Positions 15,906 to 24,895 of a stretch of DNA of 30,559 nucleotides are shown here, in pieces; position 1 is the first letter of the stretch, and each line of letters starts with the position of its first letter. A program made the position numbers and the translations under genes. The stretch spans positions 1-30,559 of IMG/VR virus record IMGVR_UViG_3300033144_001010; one strand, written 5' to 3'. The DNA is from a virus. The notes below the pieces were generated by a model that was not told the origin of the DNA, searched no databases, and saw only the letters and a list, made by a program, of their open reading frames with translations.

Positions 15906-16414
15906 TGGCAGAAGCAGTTATAATTGGTGGCATAATAGCCGGTACGGGTATAGCAGCTTACGGCCAATATCAATCAGGCAAACAAGCTCAGTCACAGGCT
16001 AAGGCTCAGGCTGCATGGCATTCATACAACGCTAAGGTCGCACAGAGAGAAAAAGAATCACAAGATGCGGCTAATCTGTTCGCGTCTAAACAGCAGAAGA
16101 AAAAAGCTGAAGCGCTACTGAGCAGGCAAAGAGCTTTAATAGGTGCAAGTGGTGTTGAGATGGAAGGTTCACCTTTACTGGTAGCTGAAGATACCGCCGC
16201 TGAATTGGCTATGGAAGCTGAGAATCTAAGATTAACAGGCCAGAGGAAATCACAAGCATACGCAAGCCAGTCTATTCTTGACATATCAAAAGCAAGTGCA
16301 GCTAAGTCTGCCGCCGCTGGATATGGCAAGGCCGCTGTTATCGGTGCAGGAAGTTCTATCTTACAAGGAGCGTCTCAAACAGGTTATATGAAATATAAAA
16401 TGGATAACGCATAA
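15905..16414 (+). CDS. Internal virion (ejection) protein, T7 gp14-like
   Basis: 169 residues. It has an N-terminal hydrophobic glycine-rich helix (VIIGGIIAGTGIAAYGQYQ) followed by a long Ala/Gln/Lys coiled-coil. The family-diagnostic block is LLSRQRALIGASGVEMEGSPLLVAEDTAAE. In T7 this class leaves the capsid first and forms the outer-membrane part of the DNA ejection channel. GAGG lies upstream of the start, with a TAATG overlap at both ends. Confidence 0.88.
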   Translation: MAEAVIIGGIIAGTGIAAYGQYQSGKQAQSQAKAQAAWHSYNAKVAQREKESQDAANLFASKQQKKKAEALLSRQRALIGASGVEMEGSPLLVAEDTAAELAMEAENLRLTGQRKSQAYASQSILDISKASAAKSAAAGYGKAAVIGAGSSILQGASQTGYMKYKMDNA

Positions 16415-17916
16415 TGAAACTACCTAGATACATAGCAAGTACACCAGCACAAGGCACGGGACTCGCCAGAGCTAACGATATAGGAGCATTAACCCGTACA
16501 GGGGGTGCAGAGTTTGAGGCTCTTAAAGGGGCTGGTAGAGCCACACAGGGTACGGCTGATACAATGTTCCAAGTCCAGCAACATAAGCAGAAAATCAGCG
16601 ATGATACACAGACTGACAGAATAAGCCAGAATATCAGAATATGGGCGAATGAATGGGAGGCTGGCGTAGAGACTACTCGTGTTGAAACTCCAGACGACCA
16701 GAAACGAATCATGAAATCACAAAAGAAAAGCTTCAATGAAATGATCGCCAAGGAAACCAAGGGAATGTCTTCTGGTGTTCAGAGGAACATCAAAGCTCTA
16801 AGTACACAGATGTTTCCTACAATCCAGAACAGGGCAAGGAGATTATCAACCGCTAAGATATTGGATTACACAGTAACGACACGATCAGGAATGTCGCAGG
16901 CTAAGGCTTCCGCTGGCGATCTTGAAGGCGCAAACGCCGATGTAGATAAGATGTACGCAGAGGGTATTATTGTTGAAAGCGAGAGGGTTAAGTTAATAGA
17001 CGAGAACATAGAAAGCAATATTGTTAGCCTATATAGAAAAGGAACATATAGCGAGGTTGATAAAGACGGGAAGTTGGTAGAGAAAAACGGCCATGACGAA
17101 GCCAGGAAGGCATTGGAAGAATCTTCACTAGATAGCACACAAAAAGAAAGATTAGATGATATCATTGACACGGACGAAAGAGTTGTACAGGTAGAAGCCA
17201 ACGCAGACCTAAAGAATAAACAGAACGAAACATCTCTTAACCTTTTAACTTCTTTATGGGATGGCAAATTAACTGACGAAATGCTGCGTCAAGCAACAGA
17301 TAGTGGCATGATAACATTTGAAAGAGCCAAGGGATTAAGAGAAACACTAACCAACCCAAGCACGTTTGATCTACCATCTTATATTAAAGTTAAAAACGCC
17401 GTAAATTCTTATGAACGGGGCAAGATTAGTTTCGATGTTGCCCTTGATACATTAACCCAAAACGCCTCCATGCTTGGAGATCAAGGCAAAGGACTAACGG
17501 ATAAAATATTTGCGATGCCAAATAAAAACGAAGCTGACTGGGAGGGTGAAGGAATAGACTATATACAGAGTCAAATCTTAGAAAAAGATATATTTGGAAG
17601 ATTTTATGGTACTCCAAAAGAACAGACGGCGGCACTTGAAGCTAGGCTGGCATACGATGTTGCTATTGAAACAGCAGAGCGAAAGGGACAGCCAGTAGAA
17701 GGAAGAGATAAACTAATCTTAGCACATGATATTATGTTAAAATACCGCCCAGAGAAAAAAACGAAACCCCCAATAGAATTAGATAAAGGACTAGGCTCAG
17801 TGCCATTTATAAACGAGAATGATATCGACAAAGCTATTATTCGGGCAAAGGAAAGTCTTGGTGAAAAAGCCACTCCGCAAGATATAAAAGAAGAAGCTCT
17901 TAGATTATTAAGGTAA
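16414..17916 (+). CDS. Internal virion (ejection) protein, T7 gp15-like position
   Basis: 500 residues, highly helical and charged, starting MKLPRYIASTPAQGTGLARAND. A long helical repeat region follows, with alternating acidic and basic segments (for example SGDLEGANADVDKMYAEGII, a TPR-like 'GD..gA...id..y..G.i' unit). T7 gp15 is a helical tube of similar organisation that spans the periplasm during DNA ejection. The ending 'GEKATPQDIKEEALRLLR' is a typical terminal helix. Sequence similarity is weak; the assignment rests on gene order and fold character. Confidence 0.72.
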   Translation: MKLPRYIASTPAQGTGLARANDIGALTRTGGAEFEALKGAGRATQGTADTMFQVQQHKQKISDDTQTDRISQNIRIWANEWEAGVETTRVETPDDQKRIMKSQKKSFNEMIAKETKGMSSGVQRNIKALSTQMFPTIQNRARRLSTAKILDYTVTTRSGMSQAKASAGDLEGANADVDKMYAEGIIVESERVKLIDENIESNIVSLYRKGTYSEVDKDGKLVEKNGHDEARKALEESSLDSTQKERLDDIIDTDERVVQVEANADLKNKQNETSLNLLTSLWDGKLTDEMLRQATDSGMITFERAKGLRETLTNPSTFDLPSYIKVKNAVNSYERGKISFDVALDTLTQNASMLGDQGKGLTDKIFAMPNKNEADWEGEGIDYIQSQILEKDIFGRFYGTPKEQTAALEARLAYDVAIETAERKGQPVEGRDKLILAHDIMLKYRPEKKTKPPIELDKGLGSVPFINENDIDKAIIRAKESLGEKATPQDIKEEALRLLR

Positions 17917-17925
17917 ACTTATTAA

Positions 17926-20900
17926 ATGTCTCAATTAGAACAGAAGTTAGACAGCAAACTAGGAATAACCGATACTAATCAGGTTGGGCAATGGTCCCAA
18001 GTTGAATCTGCGATGGACGCGAAACTTGGAATTGAGCCAAAGCCAGAGCCAACATTCGAAGAAAAAGAAAAACATATTAAAGATGTAATGAATCTATCTG
18101 ATGAGTTAGACTTACCATATAGAAGAGTCATTGACGAATATGATGAGATACAGAGACAGAAGAAAGAATTTCCTTTTGGGGAATTGAGACAAGGTAGCAA
18201 TGAGTTTTCAGCTCGTAAAATGTTTAGGAATTTATACGACAAAGTTAAGCCGCCTCCACTTGGTGAAGCTTCTCCAGGACAGATATACGATAAATTAACA
18301 GAGGGCGTGAAGGGCACTGGTCGTATAGGTGTAGAGTATTTAGTTGGGAAAAAAACACTTGGGCTTGCAGATATGTTAGCGGAGCCGATGTCTGCATTAA
18401 AAGATGTTTATCTTGCGAATAAAAAGCTAAAAAAAGATTTTGAATCGAAAGGACTCACGGTTACAGATGTCGGTTCAAAGTTTGATCCTGCATGGAGAAT
18501 AACGGACAAAGATGGAAATGTTGAATTTATCTCACCTAATACTGTTGCTAATAAAGAATTATCATCTTCCATTGCCGAGCTTTATGATAGAATAGTAGGA
18601 TTAGAAGTTTCTCCAACTGAAAAGAAGTGGGGCGAAATTGCTAAGTCTATCGGCATGTTTAAGGGTGCAGCAAAATTACGAGGGCCCATGCCACGAAGTG
18701 TTGGAGCTCTCGGTAAAGCTGGGCACGCATTCCAAGTAGGCACAATTTATGGAACCGCCAACGAACTTTCTAATGGTATTAGTGGCGATGAATCTTACCG
18801 TGGTGCCATTGGAGTCATGGAAGACGGAGCAGTGTTAGCTGCATTGAGTCTTATGGGTTCAGGGGTCGGAGGCATTTGGAAAAAACTTAAACCAACAGAA
18901 CAAAGAAAAGCCCTTAAGTTACTAGGTCTTAAAGATGGTGCTACTGAAAAACAAATTAAGTCTGCCGCAAGAAAAGCCTTTTTGCGATACCATCCAGATA
19001 AAGTGGCTGGTATGCGGGCGGAATTCGACAAGACTCTTAGGGCAAGGGATATACTTCTTAACCCAGATTATGGAAAAGATATAATTTACAGAGGAAGTGC
19101 CCCATCTCCAATTAAGTTACTGATGGGTCTAACGCCAGAAGGCGACCCTATCCTGTCTGCTAAACCGATGATTAAAGTTGAACCTAAACCGGTTTTGATT
19201 ACCCCTACCGTAGCACCAAAAGCAACCGAGGCTCCACAGGGCGTTACAGAGGGGAAGAAAATATTGTTTCATGGTGGGCCGGTTAAGAAGGGCGAACTGC
19301 CTACTATCGAGAAGTCTGACCCAACAGATATTCGGGGTGTATTCTTTACGGAAGATGCTGAAACTGCTAAATCTTATGGAGAGAGAGAAGGGCGAGAGGG
19401 TATAGTACAGGAATTTGAAGTTGATATTAAAAAACCAGCTACAGGGGAAATTGCTGAACAAATAGAAGCTGAATTAAGAGCAGAAGGTGTTAAGGAACCG
19501 CATTTATTCCAAATGGTAACAGATGAATTATTGGATAGGGGATTTGATTCAGTTATTAGGGAAAGTGGAACTGGAGATGAATTCATAATCCTAAAAGACG
19601 ATGTCATTTCCCCCACCCCCGCACAGGGCGTTACAGAGAAACTGCCATTATCAGATAAAGACTTTGATAAATTTTCAAAAGGAATGCGACCTGGATTTGT
19701 AGATATCGAACCTTATGTAGACGCTCTGAAATCGGCCCATGATTGGACTTTTACTTTTGGCGAAACTAAACGATTAAATCCTGAATTATTTGACAAGTTA
19801 ATGGAGTCCTACGGAAAGAGGAATGCTTCTGTTGAGAAAGCTATATCTATTCTAAAGAGAAGCACCGTTGCAAGTCTAACAGAAGAAGAAGCAATGCAAC
19901 TTGCAATAACTTATGAAGATAAAAGATTAACCCCACCAGAAGGTTTAGAGGAAACCTTTAATGGATATAAAAACTTATTAGACAAGATAAGTGAACTAAC
20001 AGTTAAAGAAGGGATACTTAAGCAGACATTCCAAGAAAGAATGATAGCTGAAAATGAAGCTAAAATTTCTACTCTGCGAGATAGAAACCCTAGTTCTAAG
20101 AAAATTGCAGAGCTTGTAGCAGAGAACGAAGAACTAAAACAAATAAGATACCTACCACACAACATAGTTGCACAACGGGCGATTGAGGCTAAACTTGCAG
20201 AACTAAAAGGAGAAGAGAGAAAAGTATATCTCGGCTCTATAACAAGAATATCCGCTAAATTCAAAAAACGTGGCGGCAAGTTGTTTATGAAAGACTATCT
20301 TGATGCTGGAATATTAAAGCCAGGCGATATAGACATACGCAACCTTACGGCCCACGCATTAACTGACTATTATTACAAATCTGCACTCAAAAATTTATTT
20401 GATTACGCCACTGAGTCGGAACTAATAAAGCCTAGTTCCACTGAGCTTAGAAAACTTGGATGGCAAAATCAGCAGGAGATAGGGATAACATCCCCAGAAC
20501 TTACTGATAAGGTTGTTCATCCGTTGTTAGCATCAAGTCTTGCAGAGATGAAAGAAATGAAGCTTGGTAAGGGTGGCGGTACATTGAGACAGATTCTGTC
20601 AATGGTTAAAATAGGGCAATTTATAAAACCTTCCGTTATATGGACATACAATTCAATTCAGTCATTTATGAAGGGTATATATTTAATTGATCCAATAAAA
20701 GGGCAACAATTAATGGCTAAATCATTTAGGTCTGTTATTGGAAAAAATGCCTTATATCATAAACTCAACGAGTCTAATCTCTATCAGTTTCCTTATGAAG
20801 TATCGAAGGGGTCTATTGAAGAACAGATAGAACAATATATACGGCAAAATAGCCCAGAGGTTTTCCGCCTAACTAAACTTCTTGAAAAGACAACTGACAT

Positions 20901-21732
20901 GACGTGGAAGGCTGAAGATTTAGATTTAAAGAAAATGATTATGGTTGGGCATAAAGCATTGGCTAATCTTACATGGTTAGGTGACAAAGTTCAAAGAACC
21001 CATTCGTACCTTATACTTAGACAGATGGGATACCCGCACGATGAGGCAGTTAAGGTGGCGGCCAATTCTCATGGTGCATACTCAGCCCTTTCAGAGAAGT
21101 TCAAAAAAACACTATCACCAATTACTTTCGTATACTCTTTTCGTGTTTTAATGCCAATCGAGATTGCTAAAATATTAACAGAACCGCTTATTGGGATTCC
21201 AAGTGCATTTATAAAAGGCGAGTCTATACCTAAATACAAATGGAACCGATGGGTAAAGTCGTGGATTGGCGCGGTTGCTGTACCACTTCTTACAGATATG
21301 TATATGAAAAAAAGAGGTTTTGAAAAAGAAGGAAAGCATCTAGGCCCATTGGCGTGGAAATGGAAAAAAACTGTTATGCTAGATGGTAAAGAGCGAGAAA
21401 TTGTAGTTGGTGTCAATAATATTCTGAATATGCCAGTTAAATATTGGAATAGAATTACATATTACAATCCTATTAAGCCTGAAGCTAGGTGGCAACAATC
21501 AATGAATAATCTTATAAAGTGGGAAATACACCCGTTATGGCGAATATTCTTCTGGGATATACGAGAAAACAGAAAGTCTTTTGGGTCTGGTGTTAATATT
21601 TATAATCCCAACGACTCTACATCAAAACAGTTAGGCCAAACATTCCTCTATGTCTTTGGTCAATCTTTTCGTTTTTGGGGTGGCATGATGGATGCGGTTG
21701 GTGAAGGAAATATGATTGAAAGGGAACGCTAG
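17926..21732 (+). CDS. Giant ejection / polyvalent protein with J domain and ADP-ribosyltransferase-like domain
   Basis: 1268 residues in the position of T7 gp16. The N-terminus repeats 'L(D/M)xKLGI' twice. Residues about 326-383 form a DnaJ domain with ALKLLGLKDGATEKQIKSAA and an intact HPD at 356-358. Residues about 445-563 resemble the ADP-ribosyltransferase of phage polyvalent proteins: ILFHGG, GVFFTEDAETAKSYG, GFDSVIRE and a final DEFIIL with E552 as candidate catalytic Glu. The rest is helical; around 1095-1150 is a hydrophobic region (HGAYSALSEKFKKTLSPITF and WIGAVAVPLLTDMY) resembling late polyvalent-associated domains. I see no lytic transglycosylase motif, unlike T7 gp16. It is probably ejected into the host with the DNA, bringing effector activities. 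Confidence 0.85.
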   Translation: MSQLEQKLDSKLGITDTNQVGQWSQVESAMDAKLGIEPKPEPTFEEKEKHIKDVMNLSDELDLPYRRVIDEYDEIQRQKKEFPFGELRQGSNEFSARKMFRNLYDKVKPPPLGEASPGQIYDKLTEGVKGTGRIGVEYLVGKKTLGLADMLAEPMSALKDVYLANKKLKKDFESKGLTVTDVGSKFDPAWRITDKDGNVEFISPNTVANKELSSSIAELYDRIVGLEVSPTEKKWGEIAKSIGMFKGAAKLRGPMPRSVGALGKAGHAFQVGTIYGTANELSNGISGDESYRGAIGVMEDGAVLAALSLMGSGVGGIWKKLKPTEQRKALKLLGLKDGATEKQIKSAARKAFLRYHPDKVAGMRAEFDKTLRARDILLNPDYGKDIIYRGSAPSPIKLLMGLTPEGDPILSAKPMIKVEPKPVLITPTVAPKATEAPQGVTEGKKILFHGGPVKKGELPTIEKSDPTDIRGVFFTEDAETAKSYGEREGREGIVQEFEVDIKKPATGEIAEQIEAELRAEGVKEPHLFQMVTDELLDRGFDSVIRESGTGDEFIILKDDVISPTPAQGVTEKLPLSDKDFDKFSKGMRPGFVDIEPYVDALKSAHDWTFTFGETKRLNPELFDKLMESYGKRNASVEKAISILKRSTVASLTEEEAMQLAITYEDKRLTPPEGLEETFNGYKNLLDKISELTVKEGILKQTFQERMIAENEAKISTLRDRNPSSKKIAELVAENEELKQIRYLPHNIVAQRAIEAKLAELKGEERKVYLGSITRISAKFKKRGGKLFMKDYLDAGILKPGDIDIRNLTAHALTDYYYKSALKNLFDYATESELIKPSSTELRKLGWQNQQEIGITSPELTDKVVHPLLASSLAEMKEMKLGKGGGTLRQILSMVKIGQFIKPSVIWTYNSIQSFMKGIYLIDPIKGQQLMAKSFRSVIGKNALYHKLNESNLYQFPYEVSKGSIEEQIEQYIRQNSPEVFRLTKLLEKTTDMTWKAEDLDLKKMIMVGHKALANLTWLGDKVQRTHSYLILRQMGYPHDEAVKVAANSHGAYSALSEKFKKTLSPITFVYSFRVLMPIEIAKILTEPLIGIPSAFIKGESIPKYKWNRWVKSWIGAVAVPLLTDMYMKKRGFEKEGKHLGPLAWKWKKTVMLDGKEREIVVGVNNILNMPVKYWNRITYYNPIKPEARWQQSMNNLIKWEIHPLWRIFFWDIRENRKSFGSGVNIYNPNDSTSKQLGQTFLYVFGQSFRFWGGMMDAVGEGNMIERER
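19235..19251 (+). repeat. 17-bp direct repeat, left flank of ART module
   Basis: CACAGGGCGTTACAGAG, identical to 19622-19638. It encodes part of a flexible linker (QGVTE) just before the ADP-ribosyltransferase-like domain. Confidence 0.95.
19622..19638 (+). repeat. 17-bp direct repeat, right flank of ART module
   Basis: Perfect second copy, 387 bases (129 codons) after the first, so recombination between copies would remove the ADP-ribosyltransferase-like module exactly in frame. Confidence 0.95.
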
Positions 21733-21744
21733 GCACAAGAAGAG

Positions 21745-21987
21745 GTGTTTAATATTGGCCTTAATAAGCTTGACAAATTCCTTTTTACTGTGTTTGGCTA
21801 CAAATATGTCCGTTCTCCGTTAGAAGAAAGACAGGCTATAGCAATGGCAAGTCTCCAAAAGGAAATGACCAGAAGAATGTTCCAAGATGCAAAGAAATAC
21901 GAGGGCGAGGAACTAGAAAACAGGACAGAAAATTTAAAGATGTGGGCTAATAAATGTGAGAAGTGGATAAGCGGAGGTATGAAATAA
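21745..21987 (+). CDS. Hypothetical protein before tail fibre (80 aa)
   Basis: Begins with GTG preceded by AGAAGAG, twelve bases after the ejection-protein stop; no ATG alternative keeps the N-terminal part. The product is helical and charged (ERQAIAMASLQKEMTRRMFQ, then a Lys/Glu-rich stretch), without signal peptide or membrane segment. It ends directly at the tail-fibre start. Family not recognised. It could be a small structural or chaperone-like protein. Confidence 0.6.
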   Translation: MFNIGLNKLDKFLFTVFGYKYVRSPLEERQAIAMASLQKEMTRRMFQDAKKYEGEELENRTENLKMWANKCEKWISGGMK

Positions 21988-23949
21988 ATGAATCTACACC
22001 CAATAGCGAATCATTCCACCCTCCCAGACATGGGCGCATCCAACGCAGACCACGACGGACGCTACATACCTTACTCTAGCTTAGCAGGCGATGTATACAC
22101 TCTCGACACAGCAGGTATTACCCTAACCGCAGGGACTCTCACCGCAGCCAAATTAACTATAACTGACAATCCAGCTTACGGTTCTTTTGATATAACGGTC
22201 ACTGACGGATCGCCTGAAATCGTTGAAATTGGCTATACTCCATTATTTAACAATTCAACGACAATGAAGATTCAAAAAAACGGGAACGGGTCTATTGAGT
22301 TATTCGGTGAAGCTCCATCGGGATATACTCCAACATTGAAGCTTTCAGGCTATAAGTTCGGAGACGAGCTTAGAACACTTTCGTTCAGTATTGATGACAG
22401 TTTGTTTAATACTGCAATTTTTGAAGGTGTTGGAGCGTATAAACTCGATGGTAATATTGTAGGAACTGGTGATTTTAGTTGTGCTGGCGATATTACAACA
22501 ACCGATGGAGTATTGTCGGTATATGATTCAAGTGGAACTGTCGCAAGAACTAATCTTGGCGCATTTAGAGGACATGGAACTGATGGTACTGGCTCAAGTT
22601 ATATTAGTGTAACGAGAGATAACGCAGTATTTACAGAAATAGAAACCAATGGCCAGACTTCTGGTTTTAGATATGGCGGTCAATGGGATACTAACATTGT
22701 CAACACATATCCCGCTACTTCGGCTTATGGTAATATAAATTTCATCACGGGCGGAGTAAACGGTGGTATAAGACTACAAATCACTGGCGGTAGTGCTGGT
22801 GGTTTAGTAGGAATTGGTGTAACTCCAACAGTTAAATTTGAAATAGGCTCAACTGATAATTCTGATTCAATAAAGATATACCATGACAATGAAGACATGC
22901 ACATTAAATGGACCGACGGTGTATTGAACATTCAAACAGACGAAGGCGATAATACAGATACCAGCATTTTTATAAAGGGCAAGGGAACTGGTATTGGTAT
23001 TTTAAATCTTAACGACGAGGACAATGCTGAAAGGCTCGTCTTAAAGGCTCAAGCAGCTTACGGTTATATAGAAACGGTAGGATCAGATCCAGGTAATTTA
23101 AGATTTCAGCATCAAGCAGTTGCTGGTATTGAATGCTTTGGTAATTGTGCCGAAGGTCAAACAAGAAAACTAAGTCTTTATGGCCATAAAACAGGTGGAG
23201 CACAAAAATATAATCTTGATATAGAGGTATGTGCAGATGCAGATGATACAGTAAGTTTTAGTAGTGTGTCTAATTACTTTTTTGATGGTAATATAGGTGC
23301 AGGTATACAGCCTACAGCGGCCCTTACGCTTAAAGCTGGTACAGCAGCGGCAGGTACAGGCCCGCTTAAATTTACAGCAGGGACAGCACTGACATCGCCT
23401 GAGACAGGCGTATTAGAGTTCCACGATAGTCGATTATATATGACTAATAAAAGCGTACGAAAAGCTCTCGATAGAACAAGCGATGTCGCGGTGGAAACGG
23501 TAACTGTCGCTAATTCTGCTAGTGAAACAGTATTATGGACAGGAACAATGCCAGCGAATAGTTTAGTTGCAGGAAATGTTTTAAAGTTCCAGGCAAGTGG
23601 ACTTGTTAGTAATAACGGCAATCACGCAGATAATGATTTCACAATTCGAGTAAGAGTTGGTGGTATCGCTGGTGCGGAGATTATATCACTTACACCAACA
23701 ACTAAGGCTATGACTGATGAGCATTGGCATATAAAAGCCAACGCTACGCAAAGAACCGTTGGTGCGGCTGGTTCCAGAGCAGCACATCTGCATTTACAGG
23801 TGGGAGACGCAGATGAAGAGGAGGTGATAGCTATGGCAACTATAGATACAACAGCAAATATGGACGTAGTCGTTACCGTAGATTGGGTAACAGCACATGC
23901 AAATAATTCTATAAGTTTATATCAAGGTTTTATGGAATATAAAAATTAA
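21988..23949 (+). CDS. Tail fibre / receptor-binding protein
   Basis: 653 residues, beta-rich and Gly/Thr/Asn-rich as in trimeric fibres, GGAGG ten bases upstream. The N-terminus (LPDMGASNADHDGRYIPYS) is of the 'GaSNaDHD.RY' type that recurs in phage fibres. The shaft has an internal duplication: about 102-158 (SIELFGEAPSGYTPTLKLSG ... YKLDGNI) and about 379-436 (AGIECFGNCAEGQTRKLSLY ... YFFDGNI). A common fibre module, LTLKAGTAAAGTGPLKFTAG followed by PETGVLEFHDSRLYMTN, precedes a C-terminal beta domain (about 500-653) with a His-rich HLHLQV motif, the likely receptor-binding head. Confidence 0.87.
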   Translation: MNLHPIANHSTLPDMGASNADHDGRYIPYSSLAGDVYTLDTAGITLTAGTLTAAKLTITDNPAYGSFDITVTDGSPEIVEIGYTPLFNNSTTMKIQKNGNGSIELFGEAPSGYTPTLKLSGYKFGDELRTLSFSIDDSLFNTAIFEGVGAYKLDGNIVGTGDFSCAGDITTTDGVLSVYDSSGTVARTNLGAFRGHGTDGTGSSYISVTRDNAVFTEIETNGQTSGFRYGGQWDTNIVNTYPATSAYGNINFITGGVNGGIRLQITGGSAGGLVGIGVTPTVKFEIGSTDNSDSIKIYHDNEDMHIKWTDGVLNIQTDEGDNTDTSIFIKGKGTGIGILNLNDEDNAERLVLKAQAAYGYIETVGSDPGNLRFQHQAVAGIECFGNCAEGQTRKLSLYGHKTGGAQKYNLDIEVCADADDTVSFSSVSNYFFDGNIGAGIQPTAALTLKAGTAAAGTGPLKFTAGTALTSPETGVLEFHDSRLYMTNKSVRKALDRTSDVAVETVTVANSASETVLWTGTMPANSLVAGNVLKFQASGLVSNNGNHADNDFTIRVRVGGIAGAEIISLTPTTKAMTDEHWHIKANATQRTVGAAGSRAAHLHLQVGDADEEEVIAMATIDTTANMDVVVTVDWVTAHANNSISLYQGFMEYKN

Positions 23950-23960
23950 AGGAAATTAAA

Positions 23961-24200
23961 ATGGACAAAACTATAGAAATAGTAAATAAAGAGTTTGACG
24001 CAGAAACGGGCGATATAGAAATAGAACAAATATCTATATCAGAGCCTGCAACCAAAACAATAACTCTTACAAATCTAAGAAAGGAGCTTCAAGAAACACA
24101 GGACGAAAGAGATATATGGCTTGACAGAATGAATGCAAGGATTTTAGAGAAGCAAAACGAAATAACGGAAATAGAAATAGCATTAAATATAAAGGAATGA
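23961..24200 (+). CDS. Small coiled-coil protein (79 aa)
   Basis: AAAGGA precedes the ATG. An acidic N-terminal beta segment (IEIVNKEFDAETGDIEIEQI) is followed by a C-terminal coiled coil (LRKELQETQDERDIWLDRMN and on). Small proteins of this shape often follow tail fibre genes and may assist fibre trimerisation or attachment. Family not recognised. Confidence 0.7.
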   Translation: MDKTIEIVNKEFDAETGDIEIEQISISEPATKTITLTNLRKELQETQDERDIWLDRMNARILEKQNEITEIEIALNIKE

Positions 24201-24203
24201 AAA

Positions 24204-24425
24204 ATGAAAGCAGAAGACCTAAGTATCAGTGAACTTAAAGTAGTAGCGTACGACCTTATGGCCGGATTAGAAAAAGCACAGAGAGATTTACAGGCTATCA
24301 ATCAGTTAATTGCCCAAAGGGGTGCTGAAAATGAAAACAAGAGAACTGTTGTGGAGCAAGATACGAGAGAACCAGGAACTGAAGGAACGGAACAAAACGC
24401 TAAGAATAAGAAACAAGGAACTTAA
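24204..24425 (+). CDS. Small helical protein with polar tail (73 aa)
   Basis: Starts three bases after the previous stop, with AAAGGA in the preceding gene's end. Residues 1-38 are an amphipathic helix (LSISELKVVAYDLMAGLEKA QRDL); after residue 40 the sequence is polar and low-complexity. That polar tail is exactly the part that overlaps the next gene in another frame. Either the two genes overprint, or a frameshift joins the two coiled coils. Function unknown. Confidence 0.6.
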   Translation: MKAEDLSISELKVVAYDLMAGLEKAQRDLQAINQLIAQRGAENENKRTVVEQDTREPGTEGTEQNAKNKKQGT

Positions 24426-24498
24426 AGATAAAGTTAAGGAATTATTATCAGGAGAGCTGCCATGTCAGATCACGAATGCACAGAAGAAGCGAGAATAA
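24331..24498 (+). CDS. Overlapping coiled-coil protein (55 aa)
   Basis: ATG at 24331 with AAAGGGG nine bases upstream. The product is an amphipathic coiled coil, LLWSKIRENQELKERNKTLR followed by KELKDKVKELL. It overlaps the previous gene by 95 bases in the +1 frame and the next by 37 bases. The coil pattern is better than expected for a chance frame, but it could also be the continuation of the previous gene after a sequencing or programmed frameshift. Confidence 0.5.
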   Translation: MKTRELLWSKIRENQELKERNKTLRIRNKELKDKVKELLSGELPCQITNAQKKRE

Positions 24499-24647
24499 CG
24501 AGGAACGAAAAAGATATACAGGATATGTGGAAAGTGTTAGATGAACTTAAAAAAGCCATGACATACCGATTGCCGCTATGGGCAACATTTGTTATAGCCG
24601 GCTTATCTTCTGTCAGCACTGGCCTGATAGTTAGGATGATTTCATGA
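24462..24647 (+). CDS. Holin-like small membrane protein
   Basis: AGGAG lies upstream of the ATG. The 61-residue product has an N-terminal charged coil (NEKDIQDMWKVLDELKKAM) and one C-terminal membrane helix (LPLWATFVIAGLSSVSTGLI) followed by R. This is the layout of XhlA-like or class III holin-like proteins. In T7 the holin gene 17.5 also directly follows the tail fibre gene, supporting a lysis role. It overlaps the next gene by four bases (ATGA). Confidence 0.65.
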   Translation: MSDHECTEEARITRNEKDIQDMWKVLDELKKAMTYRLPLWATFVIAGLSSVSTGLIVRMIS

Positions 24648-24895
24648 AACCTCGCTCTTATAAATTCAATACACTATTAGAGATAGACTGGATTGATATA
24701 TCAGATAACAATTCATGGCTAACTCCATATCAGGCAATGCATCTTATGCCTTGCAAGTGTAAATCAGCAGGGTACTTTTTAAATCAAGATGAAAATGTAA
24801 TAAGGATAAGCCCAACCATACAGATAGAAACTAAGGATAGGGGCAGTTTAGTTATACCCTGGGGCTGTATAACAGGAATTAAGAAGCACGAATAA
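24644..24895 (+). CDS. Hypothetical protein ending the + strand block (83 aa)
   Basis: Translation-coupled to the holin-like gene through ATGA. The protein contains MHLMPCKCKSAGYFLNQDEN and a closing beta segment IETKDRGSLVIPWGCITGIKK, suggesting a small beta-barrel (Sm- or SH3-like) fold. No motif allows a function. It is the last gene before the strand switch. Confidence 0.65.
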   Translation: MKPRSYKFNTLLEIDWIDISDNNSWLTPYQAMHLMPCKCKSAGYFLNQDENVIRISPTIQIETKDRGSLVIPWGCITGIKKHE

